Shown here piece by piece: positions 45,828-54,313 of a stretch of DNA of 64,000 nt. Each line of letters starts with the position of its first letter. Position 1 is the stretch's first letter. This stretch comes from Yoonia sediminilitoris (GTDB lineage: Bacteria; Pseudomonadota; Alphaproteobacteria; Rhodobacterales; Rhodobacteraceae). The stretch covers positions 35,460-99,459 of the forward strand of contig NZ_QBUD01000015.1 in NCBI RefSeq assembly GCF_003058085.1. The letters run 5' to 3'. The position numbers and the translations under genes are program-made. The notes beneath the pieces are model-generated. The model was given only the letters and a program-made list of their open reading frames with translations, had not been told where the DNA came from and did not search any database.

Positions 45828-46744
45828 GACCGCGCACCGAACAGACCCGTGGGCCGCCAGATCAATACGATACCCATCAGGACATAGACGCTCATCGACG
45901 AAATGGCCGACCCTGTTTTCTGGGCAGCGCCCGTTTCCATGAAAAGCTTGAAAAATTCGGGCAGAAAGACCCCGCCAAGCGTATCTGTCAGCCCGACAAG
46001 CAGCGCACCGACAAAGGCCCCGCGCACTGAACCAATGCCGCCAATCACGATGACCACGAAGGCCAGAATCAAGACAGGCTCACCCATGCCGATCTGTACA
46101 GATTGGATTGCCCCGACAAGCCCACCGGCAAGACCGGCAAGTGCGGCCCCAAGGGCAAATACCAACGTATAAAGTTTGGAGATATCGACGCCAAGCGCCG
46201 CGATCATCTCGCGGTCATTCTCGCCTGCGCGAATTTGGATGCCGATGCGTGTGCGCTCGATCAACAGCCAAAGTCCGATAGCGACGGCTAGGCCAACCGC
46301 GATCAAGGTCAGGCGATAAATCGGATAAGCGATACCGCCGGGCAAGGTCACGGGGCCAGAGATGACGTCCGGTATATCCAAAAACAAAGGAAAAGACCCG
46401 AAGAGCCAGCGTGTTCCTTCTGAGAAGATCAGGATCAGCGCAAAGGTTGCCAACACCTGATCCAGATGCGGTGCCTTATAAAGCCGTCGGATCACCACCA
46501 TCTCGATGATCGCCCCGGCAAGGGCCGCGGCCACCATGGCGGCAATGAGACCCAGAAGGAAAGACCCTGTTGCCCCCGCGACGGCCGCCGTTGCAAAGGC
46601 ACCAACCATGTAGAGCGAGCCATGCGCCAGATTGATTAACCCCATGACGCCAAAGATCAGCGTCAGCCCGGCCGCCATCAAAAACAGCATCACGCCGAAC
46701 TGCAAACCGTTCAGGATTTGCTCGATTATCAGAATGGAAGACAT
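45824..46744 (-). CDS. livH: Branched-chain amino acid-type ABC permease (LivH-like)
   Basis: A 306-residue permease: ILNGLQFGVMLFLMAAGLTL, GVMGLINLAHGSLYMVGAF, and VIVIGGIGSVRGAFVGALLVG. ATG 46744 chosen; the open frame upstream runs through the intercistronic hairpin. Confidence 0.92.
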   Translation of the reverse strand: MSSILIIEQILNGLQFGVMLFLMAAGLTLIFGVMGLINLAHGSLYMVGAFATAAVAGATGSFLLGLIAAMVAAALAGAIIEMVVIRRLYKAPHLDQVLATFALILIFSEGTRWLFGSFPLFLDIPDVISGPVTLPGGIAYPIYRLTLIAVGLAVAIGLWLLIERTRIGIQIRAGENDREMIAALGVDISKLYTLVFALGAALAGLAGGLVGAIQSVQIGMGEPVLILAFVVIVIGGIGSVRGAFVGALLVGLTDTLGGVFLPEFFKLFMETGAAQKTGSAISSMSVYVLMGIVLIWRPTGLFGARS

Positions 46745-46760
46745 TGAGGCTCCGAAAAGA

Positions 46761-46786
46761 TGCTTGCCCCGCATCGGGGGCAAGCA
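46761..46786 (-). promoter_or_regulatory. livJ-livH intercistronic hairpin
   Basis: A perfect TGCTTGCCCC/GGGGCAAGCA stem with a six-base loop starts 10 bases past the livJ stop. Such structures commonly protect binding-protein mRNA and lower transport-gene expression downstream. Confidence 0.8.
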
Positions 46787-46795
46787 AGGGCAAGA

Positions 46796-47926
46796 TTACA
46801 TCTTGCAGTCAGCCGCATATGCATCTGAGTGCGCTTCAAGCGCTGTACCGATGATCTTGTTTGTAAAAATGTCGCCTTCTTTGATGACTTCACGGGCATA
46901 GATCGTTTGTACAGGATGGTGGTTTGGCCCAAAGGCGAAATCGCCCCGTGTGCTGTCGAACTCTGCCGCGCGCAGGGCATCACGGAACGCATCGGCGTCT
47001 GACGGTTCGGCTTTGTCGAGCGCAGACAACAGCAGGTTTGCGGTGTCGAAACCCTGGCTCGCATAAAGCGACGGCAGGCGACCATATTCGGCCTCGAACG
47101 TCTCGACAAAAGCTGCGTTAGTTGGGTTATCAATGTCCTTGTTCCACTGCGACGTGTTCACAACGCCAAGTGCGGCGTCTCCGACGGCCTGCAAAATGCC
47201 CTGATCAAAGCTGAAGGCCGGGCCAACCACCGGCAGATCGATCCCGCTGTCCGCATATTGCTTGAGGAAGGAAATTCCCATGCCGCCGGGCAGGAAGAAG
47301 AACACACTATCCGCGTCGCTCGCACGGATTTGCGCAATTTCGGCAGCATAATCGGTTTGGCCAAGCTGCGTATAAATCTCACCGGCCAATTCGCCCTCAA
47401 AGAAGCGCTTATAGCCGGTCAGCGCATCGGTCCCCGCAGGGTAGTTTGGCGCAAGGATAAAGCTGTTTGTGTAACCGGCGCTGTTTGCGTGAGCGCCCGC
47501 CGCTTCATGCAGGTTGTCGTTCTGCCAAGCCACATTGAAATAGTTCTGATGGCACCCTTTCCCAGCCAAGGGAGATGGACCGGCGTTCGGCGATAGATAG
47601 AACACATTCTGGTTTACAGCAGCAGGCACGACGGCCATCGCTAGGTTTGACCAAATGATGCCGGTCATGACATCGACACGCTCTGACTGGATCATTTTGT
47701 CGGACAGCTGAACGGCGATATCCGGTTTGCGCTGGTCATCCTCGATCACAACTTCGATATCGTCACGACCGGATTGCGCGATTGCAAGCATAAAGCCATC
47801 CCGCACATCGATCCCAAGGCCTGCCCCGCCTCCCGAAAGCGTCGTGATCATGCCGACCTTGACGTCTGCGGCAACGGTTGTTGCTGCAAGTGTGGCCGCT
47901 GTGACGGCTACCATAAATCTGTTCAT
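46796..47926 (-). CDS. livJ: Branched-chain amino acid-type binding protein (LivJ-like)
   Basis: A 376-residue Peripla_BP_6 protein with signal peptide MNRFMVAVTAATLAATTVAA. VKVGMITTLSGGGAGLGIDVRDGF is the N-lobe. GKGCHQNYFNVAWQND and a final SDAYAADCKM contain the usual cysteine pair. GGGGAGAA precedes ATG 47926. First gene of the operon. Confidence 0.92.
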   Translation of the reverse strand: MNRFMVAVTAATLAATTVAADVKVGMITTLSGGGAGLGIDVRDGFMLAIAQSGRDDIEVVIEDDQRKPDIAVQLSDKMIQSERVDVMTGIIWSNLAMAVVPAAVNQNVFYLSPNAGPSPLAGKGCHQNYFNVAWQNDNLHEAAGAHANSAGYTNSFILAPNYPAGTDALTGYKRFFEGELAGEIYTQLGQTDYAAEIAQIRASDADSVFFFLPGGMGISFLKQYADSGIDLPVVGPAFSFDQGILQAVGDAALGVVNTSQWNKDIDNPTNAAFVETFEAEYGRLPSLYASQGFDTANLLLSALDKAEPSDADAFRDALRAAEFDSTRGDFAFGPNHHPVQTIYAREVIKEGDIFTNKIIGTALEAHSDAYAADCKM

Positions 47927-48579
47927 ACTATTTCTCCCCTGTCGATCTGACCTGTTTTCCGGAATAGAACGGAGTTTCAGCCAATGCGCAACGTCATGAT
48001 CCATGCGAGCGCATTTTTGAAGGGTTCTGTCGCAATCTTTCCGACCACCAAAGGCAGCCACAATCGCCAATCATTATGCTGCGCGGCTCGCGAAGATCGC
48101 GCACGAGCAACCACGGCCAAGCGGCCCTTTTTCAATCATGTTTGCCACGGTCTGCTGACTTGGACAGCGCATACCAAACAGAAAACTTGTCAGCTTCGGC
48201 ATCGCACTCTGGGTTGTTGGCGCCCTGTTCGATTATGTCGAGAACCTTGGTATAGTAGCGATGATTTGATCCTGGCCAGAGCTTTCGGTTCCATTGGTCT
48301 GAGCCGCCGGTTCAGCCACGCTTCTTAAATCCGCTTCCATAACCTTGTCTTTGTTGTCGGTCCTTCTGACCGAGTTCGACCGGACACGGCTATCCAAAGA
48401 GAACCGTCACCCATAGCCATGCAACGGCAGCGTCTCACTGATGCTGAAGAGTGCCGGACCTGCTCGCTCCCATTGAGAAAAATCAATGAGCGCCCACAGC
48501 GCATCCCGTGTAATGGCAGCCAGCCATTGAAGGTTTCGGTTCATCAAAAGTATTGATTGGTCTGGTCAAGGAGGCGGTC
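47927..48579. other. Long intergenic region
   Basis: About 650 bases without a supported gene. The minus-strand promoter of the liv operon and the plus-strand promoter of the LuxR-type gene must lie here. Frames on both strands lack family features and may be decayed sequence. Confidence 0.5.
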
Positions 48580-49143
48580 ATGTTCTTTCAGGAGAAACAT
48601 AACTTGATGATCGCCCTAGACTCAGATGGCGAGTTCATCAGTATTGATCCGCCGGGACATCGCGACTCTTCGGCGAAGTTGCGTATTGCCTGCCACAAAA
48701 TCACCATAGGCCAGAGGCAGGTTGACGAGAAGATCAACACGATGCTGAGGGCATGCCGGAAGTCGAACGGTGATAATCAGTCACTGCTGCCGCCGCCCGT
48801 GATCGCGAAAACAAAAGACGGAAGATCGATGCTTGTGGAAGCGATGCACCTGCCGCGCGATTTGGGTGCGCTGATCGGAGGGGCACGATTCATGATTTCC
48901 GTTCGCGAAGTGTCCAGCCCACGTAATTCGCGCAAGTCGCGGATGCGCCGGGTCTATGGGCTGACAACGACCGAAGCGGATTTTGCCGACCTTTTGGCGT
49001 GTGGAAAGAGTGTTAGGGAGGCTTCTGAACTGCTGGCCATATCCGTCTGGACGGGTCGCAGCCATTTGCGCTCGATCTTTCAAAAAACCGACACGCATCG
49101 TCAAGGTGAACTCATCGCCCTATTGAACCAGGAGGAGATTTAA
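48580..49143 (+). CDS. Short LuxR-type HTH regulator
   Basis: A 187-residue protein. The C-terminus (about 130-187) is a LuxR/GerE-type helix-turn-helix: YGLTTTEADFADLLACGKSV, REASELLAISVWTGRSHLRS, IFQKTDTHRQGELIALL. The N-terminal 120 residues look like the second half of a PAS-like sensory region found in longer (about 370) homologues, so it may be N-terminally truncated. However AAGGAGG sits 6 bases before ATG 48580, supporting expression. Next to macAB, which it may control. Confidence 0.8.
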   Translation: MFFQEKHNLMIALDSDGEFISIDPPGHRDSSAKLRIACHKITIGQRQVDEKINTMLRACRKSNGDNQSLLPPPVIAKTKDGRSMLVEAMHLPRDLGALIGGARFMISVREVSSPRNSRKSRMRRVYGLTTTEADFADLLACGKSVREASELLAISVWTGRSHLRSIFQKTDTHRQGELIALLNQEEI

Positions 49144-49303
49144 GCGTCGCGAACGCTTGGCAGTAGCGACATATATTGAAATCCCGGTTTTTTACGGAAT
49201 GCCCAAAAGGCAAGGCGCAGAAAGTCATATGAGCAAGGGTGATGCACCCTGAAACCAAACCGAAAACAAGTGGGGACAATCTACGAAAGTTGGAAAGGCT
49301 GTA

Positions 49304-50653
49304 GTGAACGTGTTGAAAACCATCCTCCGAATTCTGATAGCCGTTTTCTTCATTGCGATTGTGGCAGTAGGCTATCGTGAGTATTCAAGTCAGCCAAAAG
49401 CAAAGACGACATATATGACGAGTCCGGTGGTTGAGGGAACACTCAACGAAACAATCACTGCGACCGGTTCCTTAAATGCCGTTGTGACCGTCGAAGTGGG
49501 GTCTCAGCTGTCGGGGCGGATCGCCGAACTGCTCGTTGATTTCAATGACCCGGTTACAAGTGGTCAACCTGTGGCGCACCTTGATCCGGGTGCGTACCTC
49601 GCGCGTCACGCCGAAGCCGATGCTGCCCTGCAAATGGCGCGCGCAAATGCTGCGGTGAAGGAGGCGGAGCTCAATCGTGCGCAGGCACAGCTTGAAGACG
49701 CCCACGCTGATCTTGAAGTTCTCACAGCACGTCTGGCCGGTGCGCAGGCCCGGTTTGACGCAGCCACCGCCGCGCTGGAGCGCATGCGTACTCTCGAAAC
49801 TCGAAACCTGATCACCTCTGAAGAATTCGAACAGGCTGAACTTGAATTGAAAGTAGAGGCAGCTGGACTGGAAGAAGCACTGGCAATTGTAGAAGCCCAT
49901 GCGATTGCGGTTAAAGTCAGCAAGGCCGACGTCCGCCGGCAGAAAGCCGATCTCATGCGTGCTCTGGCTAACATACCCCAAAAGGAGGCACTGCTGAATC
50001 TGGCCGAGATCGAGCTTGATAGAACGGTTATCCGGTCACCCATCAACGGTATTGTAATTGGAAGAGATGTTTCGCAAGGCCAAACCGTTGCAGCAAGCCT
50101 GGAGGCACCAACACTCTTTACCATCGCACAAGACCTCACCGAAATGGAAATCCACGCGCGCATCGACGAAACGGACATTGGCAAGGTCAAGCCTGGGCAG
50201 TCTGCCAGTTTCACGGTCGACGCCTTCCCGGATCGCACGTTTGAAGGCACGGTCAAACTGGTTCGGAAGGCACCCGAGGCAGTGCAGAATGTCGTCACCT
50301 ATACAGTCATTATCGGAACACAGAACACCGGGCAGCTCCTGCTTCCCGGTATGACTGCAAATATCCGTCTGCTCGTTATGGAGAGCGAGCCACTCGTGAA
50401 AATTCCGCGCGCAGCGCTTGATTTCATGCCCGACAACATCGCCAGCCAATCCGGAAATTACCCCCAAGAGGGCACCGTATGGGTCCTCAACGATAACGGA
50501 GACCCCCGCCCCGTGGAGGTCGAAATCGGCGCAAATGACCGTACATATGCTGCAATTCTGGATGCTTCTCTGACGCCCGGAGAACAGGTGATCACCAACG
50601 CGTTTCAACAGGAGGCCGAGAGATGGTTTCTCGGGATCAGGATTGGCTTCTAG
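49304..50653 (+). CDS. macA: Periplasmic adaptor of a MacAB-type exporter
   Basis: A 449-residue membrane-fusion protein with one N-terminal anchor helix (about 5-25), lipoyl half (ITATGSLNAVVTVEVGSQLS), coiled-coil hairpin (about 100-225), lipoyl second half (VIRSPINGIVIGRDVSQGQT) and beta-barrel. GTG start with GGAAAGG upstream. The 3' end overlaps the ATPase gene by 11 bases. Confidence 0.9.
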   Translation: MNVLKTILRILIAVFFIAIVAVGYREYSSQPKAKTTYMTSPVVEGTLNETITATGSLNAVVTVEVGSQLSGRIAELLVDFNDPVTSGQPVAHLDPGAYLARHAEADAALQMARANAAVKEAELNRAQAQLEDAHADLEVLTARLAGAQARFDAATAALERMRTLETRNLITSEEFEQAELELKVEAAGLEEALAIVEAHAIAVKVSKADVRRQKADLMRALANIPQKEALLNLAEIELDRTVIRSPINGIVIGRDVSQGQTVAASLEAPTLFTIAQDLTEMEIHARIDETDIGKVKPGQSASFTVDAFPDRTFEGTVKLVRKAPEAVQNVVTYTVIIGTQNTGQLLLPGMTANIRLLVMESEPLVKIPRAALDFMPDNIASQSGNYPQEGTVWVLNDNGDPRPVEVEIGANDRTYAAILDASLTPGEQVITNAFQQEAERWFLGIRIGF

Positions 50654-51404
50654 GGAACTCTTTGCGCCTCTCATTGAGGCCAATGGTCTTCAAAAAGACT
50701 ATTTTTCTGAAGCAGGTAGGTTACCCGTGCTCAAAGGTGTCTCACTGAAGATTCGTGCCGGAGAGTTTGTCGCTATCATGGGGCCGTCCGGCTCGGGCAA
50801 GACAACACTTATGAATCTTCTTGGACTATTGGACACGCCGTCCGGTGGGCGACTTTGCTTCGAGGGCCAGAACGTCACCCGGCTCAAGCCCGACGAACAG
50901 GCGGCCATACGCAACAGCCGTATGGGATTTGTCTTCCAATCCTATAATCTCCTTCCGCGCCTGACGGCGATAGAAAATGTCGAGCTTCCTTTGATCTATG
51001 CCCGTGTAGGGCGCGGCGAAAGGGTTGAAAGGGCACGACGCATGTTGGCCGCTGTGGGTCTGGCCGACCGCTCTGAACATTGGCCGAACCAGCTGTCCGG
51101 TGGCGAGCAGCAGCGCGTTTCGATTGCGCGTGCCATGGTATCAAGACCAGCGCTTGTACTCGCCGATGAGCCGACCGGCGCGCTCGACACGCGGACAGGT
51201 GCGAACGTGATGTCTTTATTAAAAGAGATGATCAGACAAGGCACAACTGTCGTCCTCGTCACGCACGACGAGTCAGTGGCCCAGCATGCCGAACGCACCA
51301 TTCGGCTCTTCGATGGGAAATTATGCGCGCCTTCACATCATAAGGTCGCGGTCGACGCCGAACCTTTCTTGCTGACTGATCAAGTGAGGAAAGCAGCGGA
51401 ATGA
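50643..51404 (+). CDS. MacB-type exporter ATP-binding protein
   Basis: A 253-residue LolD/MacB-class ATPase: [20 protein letters not shown], signature [36 protein letters not shown] 50643 start is inside macA; the next in-frame start would remove family residues. Unlike E. coli MacB, ATPase and membrane parts are separate genes. Confidence 0.9.
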   Translation: MASRELFAPLIEANGLQKDYFSEAGRLPVLKGVSLKIRAGEFVAIMGPSGSGKTTLMNLLGLLDTPSGGRLCFEGQNVTRLKPDEQAAIRNSRMGFVFQSYNLLPRLTAIENVELPLIYARVGRGERVERARRMLAAVGLADRSEHWPNQLSGGEQQRVSIARAMVSRPALVLADEPTGALDTRTGANVMSLLKEMIRQGTTVVLVTHDESVAQHAERTIRLFDGKLCAPSHHKVAVDAEPFLLTDQVRKAAE

Positions 51405-52639
51405 ACATCTCTGATATCTTGCGCATCGCCATCCGCTCCATCGCGTCAAATCGTATGCGATCCGCGCTGACAATGCTCGGCATCATTGTCGGAGTGGCAT
51501 CCGTTGTCATCATGGTGGCCCTCGGATCGGGAGCGCGCGCAATGGTTGTGGAACAGATCCGCTCACTTGGGGCCTATGTGCTGATGGTACTGCCTGGCGA
51601 AGCAAGTGACCAAGGCGTTCGCCAAGAGGCAGGAACGGGACAATCACTGACACAGGGCGACGCAGAGGCCATTGCTTCCGCACTTCCCACTGTCGCCGCC
51701 GCAGCACCATCTGTCAGGGGCGTTTTCCAGATAGTGTCCGGCAACCAAAACTGGCGCACCACGGTAAATGGAACGACGGGTGATTATTTTTTCATACGGG
51801 AATGGGCGCTCGCAGAAGGGCGATATTTTACAGACGAAGAAACGTTGGCCGGTGCAAAAGTGATCCTGATCGGGAAGACGATCGCCACGCAATTGTTTAA
51901 CAAAGACGAAAACCCGGTCGGCCAATCGGTACGAATTGCGAATGCGCCAATGACAGTGATTGGTGTTCTATCGGAAAAAGGCCCAACTGGCACAGGGCGG
52001 GATCAGGACGACATCGTGTTCCTGCCGATTTCGACAGCGCGGCAGCGGCTCATGGGGGGCGCAAATCAGATTGATCGCGAGGCGGTCGACTACATTCTTG
52101 TGAAGGCGTCTTCGCATGAGATGATGCCTATCGCCGAACAGCAGATCGCTTGGCTGCTGCGTCAGCGGCACGGGCTCAGGCCTGCGCAGTCGGACGATTT
52201 TCGTGTTACGGACCCGGCCGCGACAATGGCTGCCCAAACGGCCTCGACCCGGGTACTGTCGTGGCTCCTGGCCTCCGTGGCATCGGTCTCGCTCGTGGTG
52301 GGAGGGATCAGCATCATGAACATCATGCTGGTCTCAGTGGCTGAGCGACGGCGCGAGATTGGTTTGCGGCTGGCAGTTGGGGCCCGGCGCAGGCATATCC
52401 GTATGCAGTTTTTGGTTGAAGCACTGGTGGTCTGTCTGTTGGGTGGTGCTGTGGGCCTGATCGTCGGTATTTTCGGCACTGCCCTGCTCGCTGGGTTGGC
52501 TGGCTGGCCGGCATTTCTCTCCCCCGCCGCGATGGTGATGGCGATACTGTTTGCTGGGATAACGGGGGTATTTTTCGGCTACTACCCTGCCCGCATTGCG
52601 GCACGGTCCAACCCGATCGATTGCCTGAGGAGCAATTAG
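51401..52639 (+). CDS. MacB-type exporter permease (FtsX-like)
   Basis: A 412-residue four-helix protein with a MacB periplasmic core domain (about 45-250). RMRSALTMLGIIVGVASVVIM precedes it; GGISIMNIMLVSVAERRREI then GLRLAVGARRRHIRMQFL and FFGYYPARIAARSNPIDCLR end it, all FtsX signatures. With macA and the ATPase forms a tripartite exporter for a peptide, drug or lipoprotein-like substrate. Confidence 0.92.
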   Translation: MNISDILRIAIRSIASNRMRSALTMLGIIVGVASVVIMVALGSGARAMVVEQIRSLGAYVLMVLPGEASDQGVRQEAGTGQSLTQGDAEAIASALPTVAAAAPSVRGVFQIVSGNQNWRTTVNGTTGDYFFIREWALAEGRYFTDEETLAGAKVILIGKTIATQLFNKDENPVGQSVRIANAPMTVIGVLSEKGPTGTGRDQDDIVFLPISTARQRLMGGANQIDREAVDYILVKASSHEMMPIAEQQIAWLLRQRHGLRPAQSDDFRVTDPAATMAAQTASTRVLSWLLASVASVSLVVGGISIMNIMLVSVAERRREIGLRLAVGARRRHIRMQFLVEALVVCLLGGAVGLIVGIFGTALLAGLAGWPAFLSPAAMVMAILFAGITGVFFGYYPARIAARSNPIDCLRSN

Positions 52640-53003
52640 GGTCAAAGCCCTAAGGCGGCCCTTATTCAACGTCCAAAAGCCAATGGGCGCAGAACTGCCC
52701 CGCCAACAACAAACGCTCGGGCCTGCTGTGACCGGCAAGGAATTGAGCTTGAACGCACGCGCAGCAGCATTGTTGATGCCAATACTGTCAGCGCGCAAGA
52801 TATTACGGTTAATCAGGTTGAATGGTGGTTGCTGTCAGACCAAATCGAACACGTCCCGCGGCAGACAGAAGCGTTGTCCATTACAGCGTTTCGCTACCAC
52901 AATCATACAGGTGACCCACAACTTTCCTCGGTGACATCAGATTGAGAACACATCACGATCGCGCTGATCGCTAAAGCGTTTCGCGAAACGCTGTAAGCAG
53001 ACA
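52640..53003. other. Intergenic with an inverted repeat relic
   Basis: No supported gene. Contains the inverted repeat described separately and ends at a terminator. Confidence 0.5.
52881..52996. repeat. 14-bp inverted repeat bounding a 116-bp segment
   Basis: TTACAGCGTTTCGC (52881-52894) recurs exactly inverted as GCGAAACGCTGTAA (52983-52996). The right arm is itself part of the perfect 18-bp palindrome AGCGTTTCGCGAAACGCT (52975-52992). The size and ends suggest a MITE-like element or a repeated intergenic element. Confidence 0.6.
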
Positions 53004-53027
53004 AAGAGCCCCCCAAAGGGGGCTCTT
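53004..53027 (-). terminator. Terminator after the small secreted protein gene
   Basis: AAGAGCCCCC pairs with GGGGGCTCTT around a 4-base loop, giving a very stable hairpin. Minus-strand reading continues into TTTGTCT. It lies 49 bases beyond the stop at 53076. Confidence 0.85.
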
Positions 53028-53075
53028 GCTCAAGCCTTGGCCGTGCCAAGTCGATTACATCGAATGCCAATCGCC

Positions 53076-53357
53076 TCAGCTCGGAGTGTTGTCGCACACC
53101 AACTTGATGATGTCGGAAACTTTGCCCGATGGAATGTCAATGGCAAGCTCCGCTATTTCCTTTGGATTGAGTCCTTCAAAGGCGGCGGGGCCTTCCCCGT
53201 TTTTGAATGCTTGAAACAGTTTGCCGGGATTATCCTGATCTCCGGCTGTGGTGTTGAAGCAGCCCTGTCCGGATGCTTGACCTTGCGGTTCTCCGGCGAG
53301 CGCCATACCCGACAGACCGATAACAGTGGCGAAAGTTGTGACGAGAATCTTTTTCAT
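53076..53357 (-). CDS. Small secreted protein of unknown function
   Basis: A 93-residue protein with signal peptide MKKILVTTFATVIGLSGMAL (cleavage after ALA). The mature part, about 72 residues, has two cysteines (QGCFNT; KLVCDN) that could form a disulfide. GGAGG 5 bases before ATG 53357 and a strong terminator support a genuine transcription unit. No family recognised. Confidence 0.75.
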   Translation of the reverse strand: MKKILVTTFATVIGLSGMALAGEPQGQASGQGCFNTTAGDQDNPGKLFQAFKNGEGPAAFEGLNPKEIAELAIDIPSGKVSDIIKLVCDNTPS

Positions 53358-53496
53358 TTTTTCCTCCATTTCTTTGAAAGTATGTGTAGTGAACCAGAGG
53401 CACAAAGCCTTTGCATCACTCGGACGAGGGGCGGCAAATCCGTATTTTGTACCTCGGTTGAATGATCCTCGCCCCTCACTGAAGTGGTCCGCAGCG

Positions 53497-53712
53497 CATT
53501 TTGTACTGTCATATGGCAAAGATCGCATCCCGTATGAGGTGACCTATGCCGATGGTCGGAAATCTCGCGTGGCCATCCATGTCAATCCAGACGGATCGGT
53601 TGCTGTCGATGCACCAAACGGTTTCTCTGAGGATACGATCATCTTACCCAGATCGGCACATGGAAGCGTGCACCGATATTGGACCTGTCGCGGTTTGATG
53701 CCGCTCCTTTGA
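53497..53712 (+). pseudogene. YgjP-like (DUF45) metallopeptidase N-terminal fragment
   Basis: YGKDRIPYEVTYADGRKSRV and AIHVNPDGSVAVDAPNGFSE match the beginning of YgjP/DUF45 proteins, which often travel with type I restriction genes. The frame loses homology by about 53640 and stops at 53712, before any HExxH motif. Remnant. Confidence 0.65.
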
Positions 53713-53742
53713 TAGCATTTACTGCAACAAAGGAGACTTACT

Positions 53743-53839
53743 ATGGGACTGAAACGGACGGACGAATTTCGTAAGGACGCATCGCACTGACCAGCGGGCT
53801 GAAGCGTAAGCAGGTTGCTGATGATTTGCGGGCTTGCTG
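53743..53839 (+). pseudogene. IS3-type transposase OrfA fragment
   Basis: A good ribosome site (AAAGGAG) precedes ATG 53743. It reads MGLKRTDEFRKDA, then a frameshift continues as RIALTSGLKRKQVADDL and ends in TGA. This is the start of an IS3-family OrfA helix-turn-helix, broken in two. Confidence 0.7.
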
Positions 53840-53844
53840 ATGCG

Positions 53845-54010
53845 CATGATGGCGGGATCACAGATCAAAAGCTGGGTCATGCGGTTGATCCGCGCCAAAG
53901 GCCCTCGCCGTGCTGTGGTCGCAGTGGCACGAAAGCTTGCCGCTCTGCTGCACTGCATGTGGATTGATGGCACAGAATTCCGTCAGGGACCGGTGGAGGG
54001 CATGGCATGA
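53845..54010 (+). pseudogene. IS110-type transposase C-terminal fragment
   Basis: RAKGPRRAVVAVARKLAALL then HCMWIDGTEFR matches the very end of IS110-family transposases (VAVARKLA-IL-MW-DGT-FR). The rest of the element is missing. Confidence 0.7.
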
Positions 54011-54313
54011 CCTGAAACGCGGGCCACCCAATTCTGACGGGGTCGTCCCTCACCGGACGGAGTTCATGAATGAAGCCGAAAATGTCTGCTGCGCAATTTG
54101 AAGCGCGTCTCAAAGCGAGGCTCTTCATGACCAATCCGACATATGCGTGTAGCGATGCCCGATGGCATCAACAAGACTGCGAAGAGACCGGACCATCGCT
54201 ACGCAAGCGTTGGATGTCTCACATGCGGAAAACAGTGAATTCGCTGCAACTGCGCCAATGACCGCTTTCAAGGATCGGTTAGAAACCGTCGATTTCAATG
54301 CGAGATACCGCTG
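54011..54313. other. Decayed intergenic stretch
   Basis: No intact gene. It separates IS fragments from the end of the Amt-GGDEF-EAL gene; the short plus-strand frames have no recognised similarity. Confidence 0.4.
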
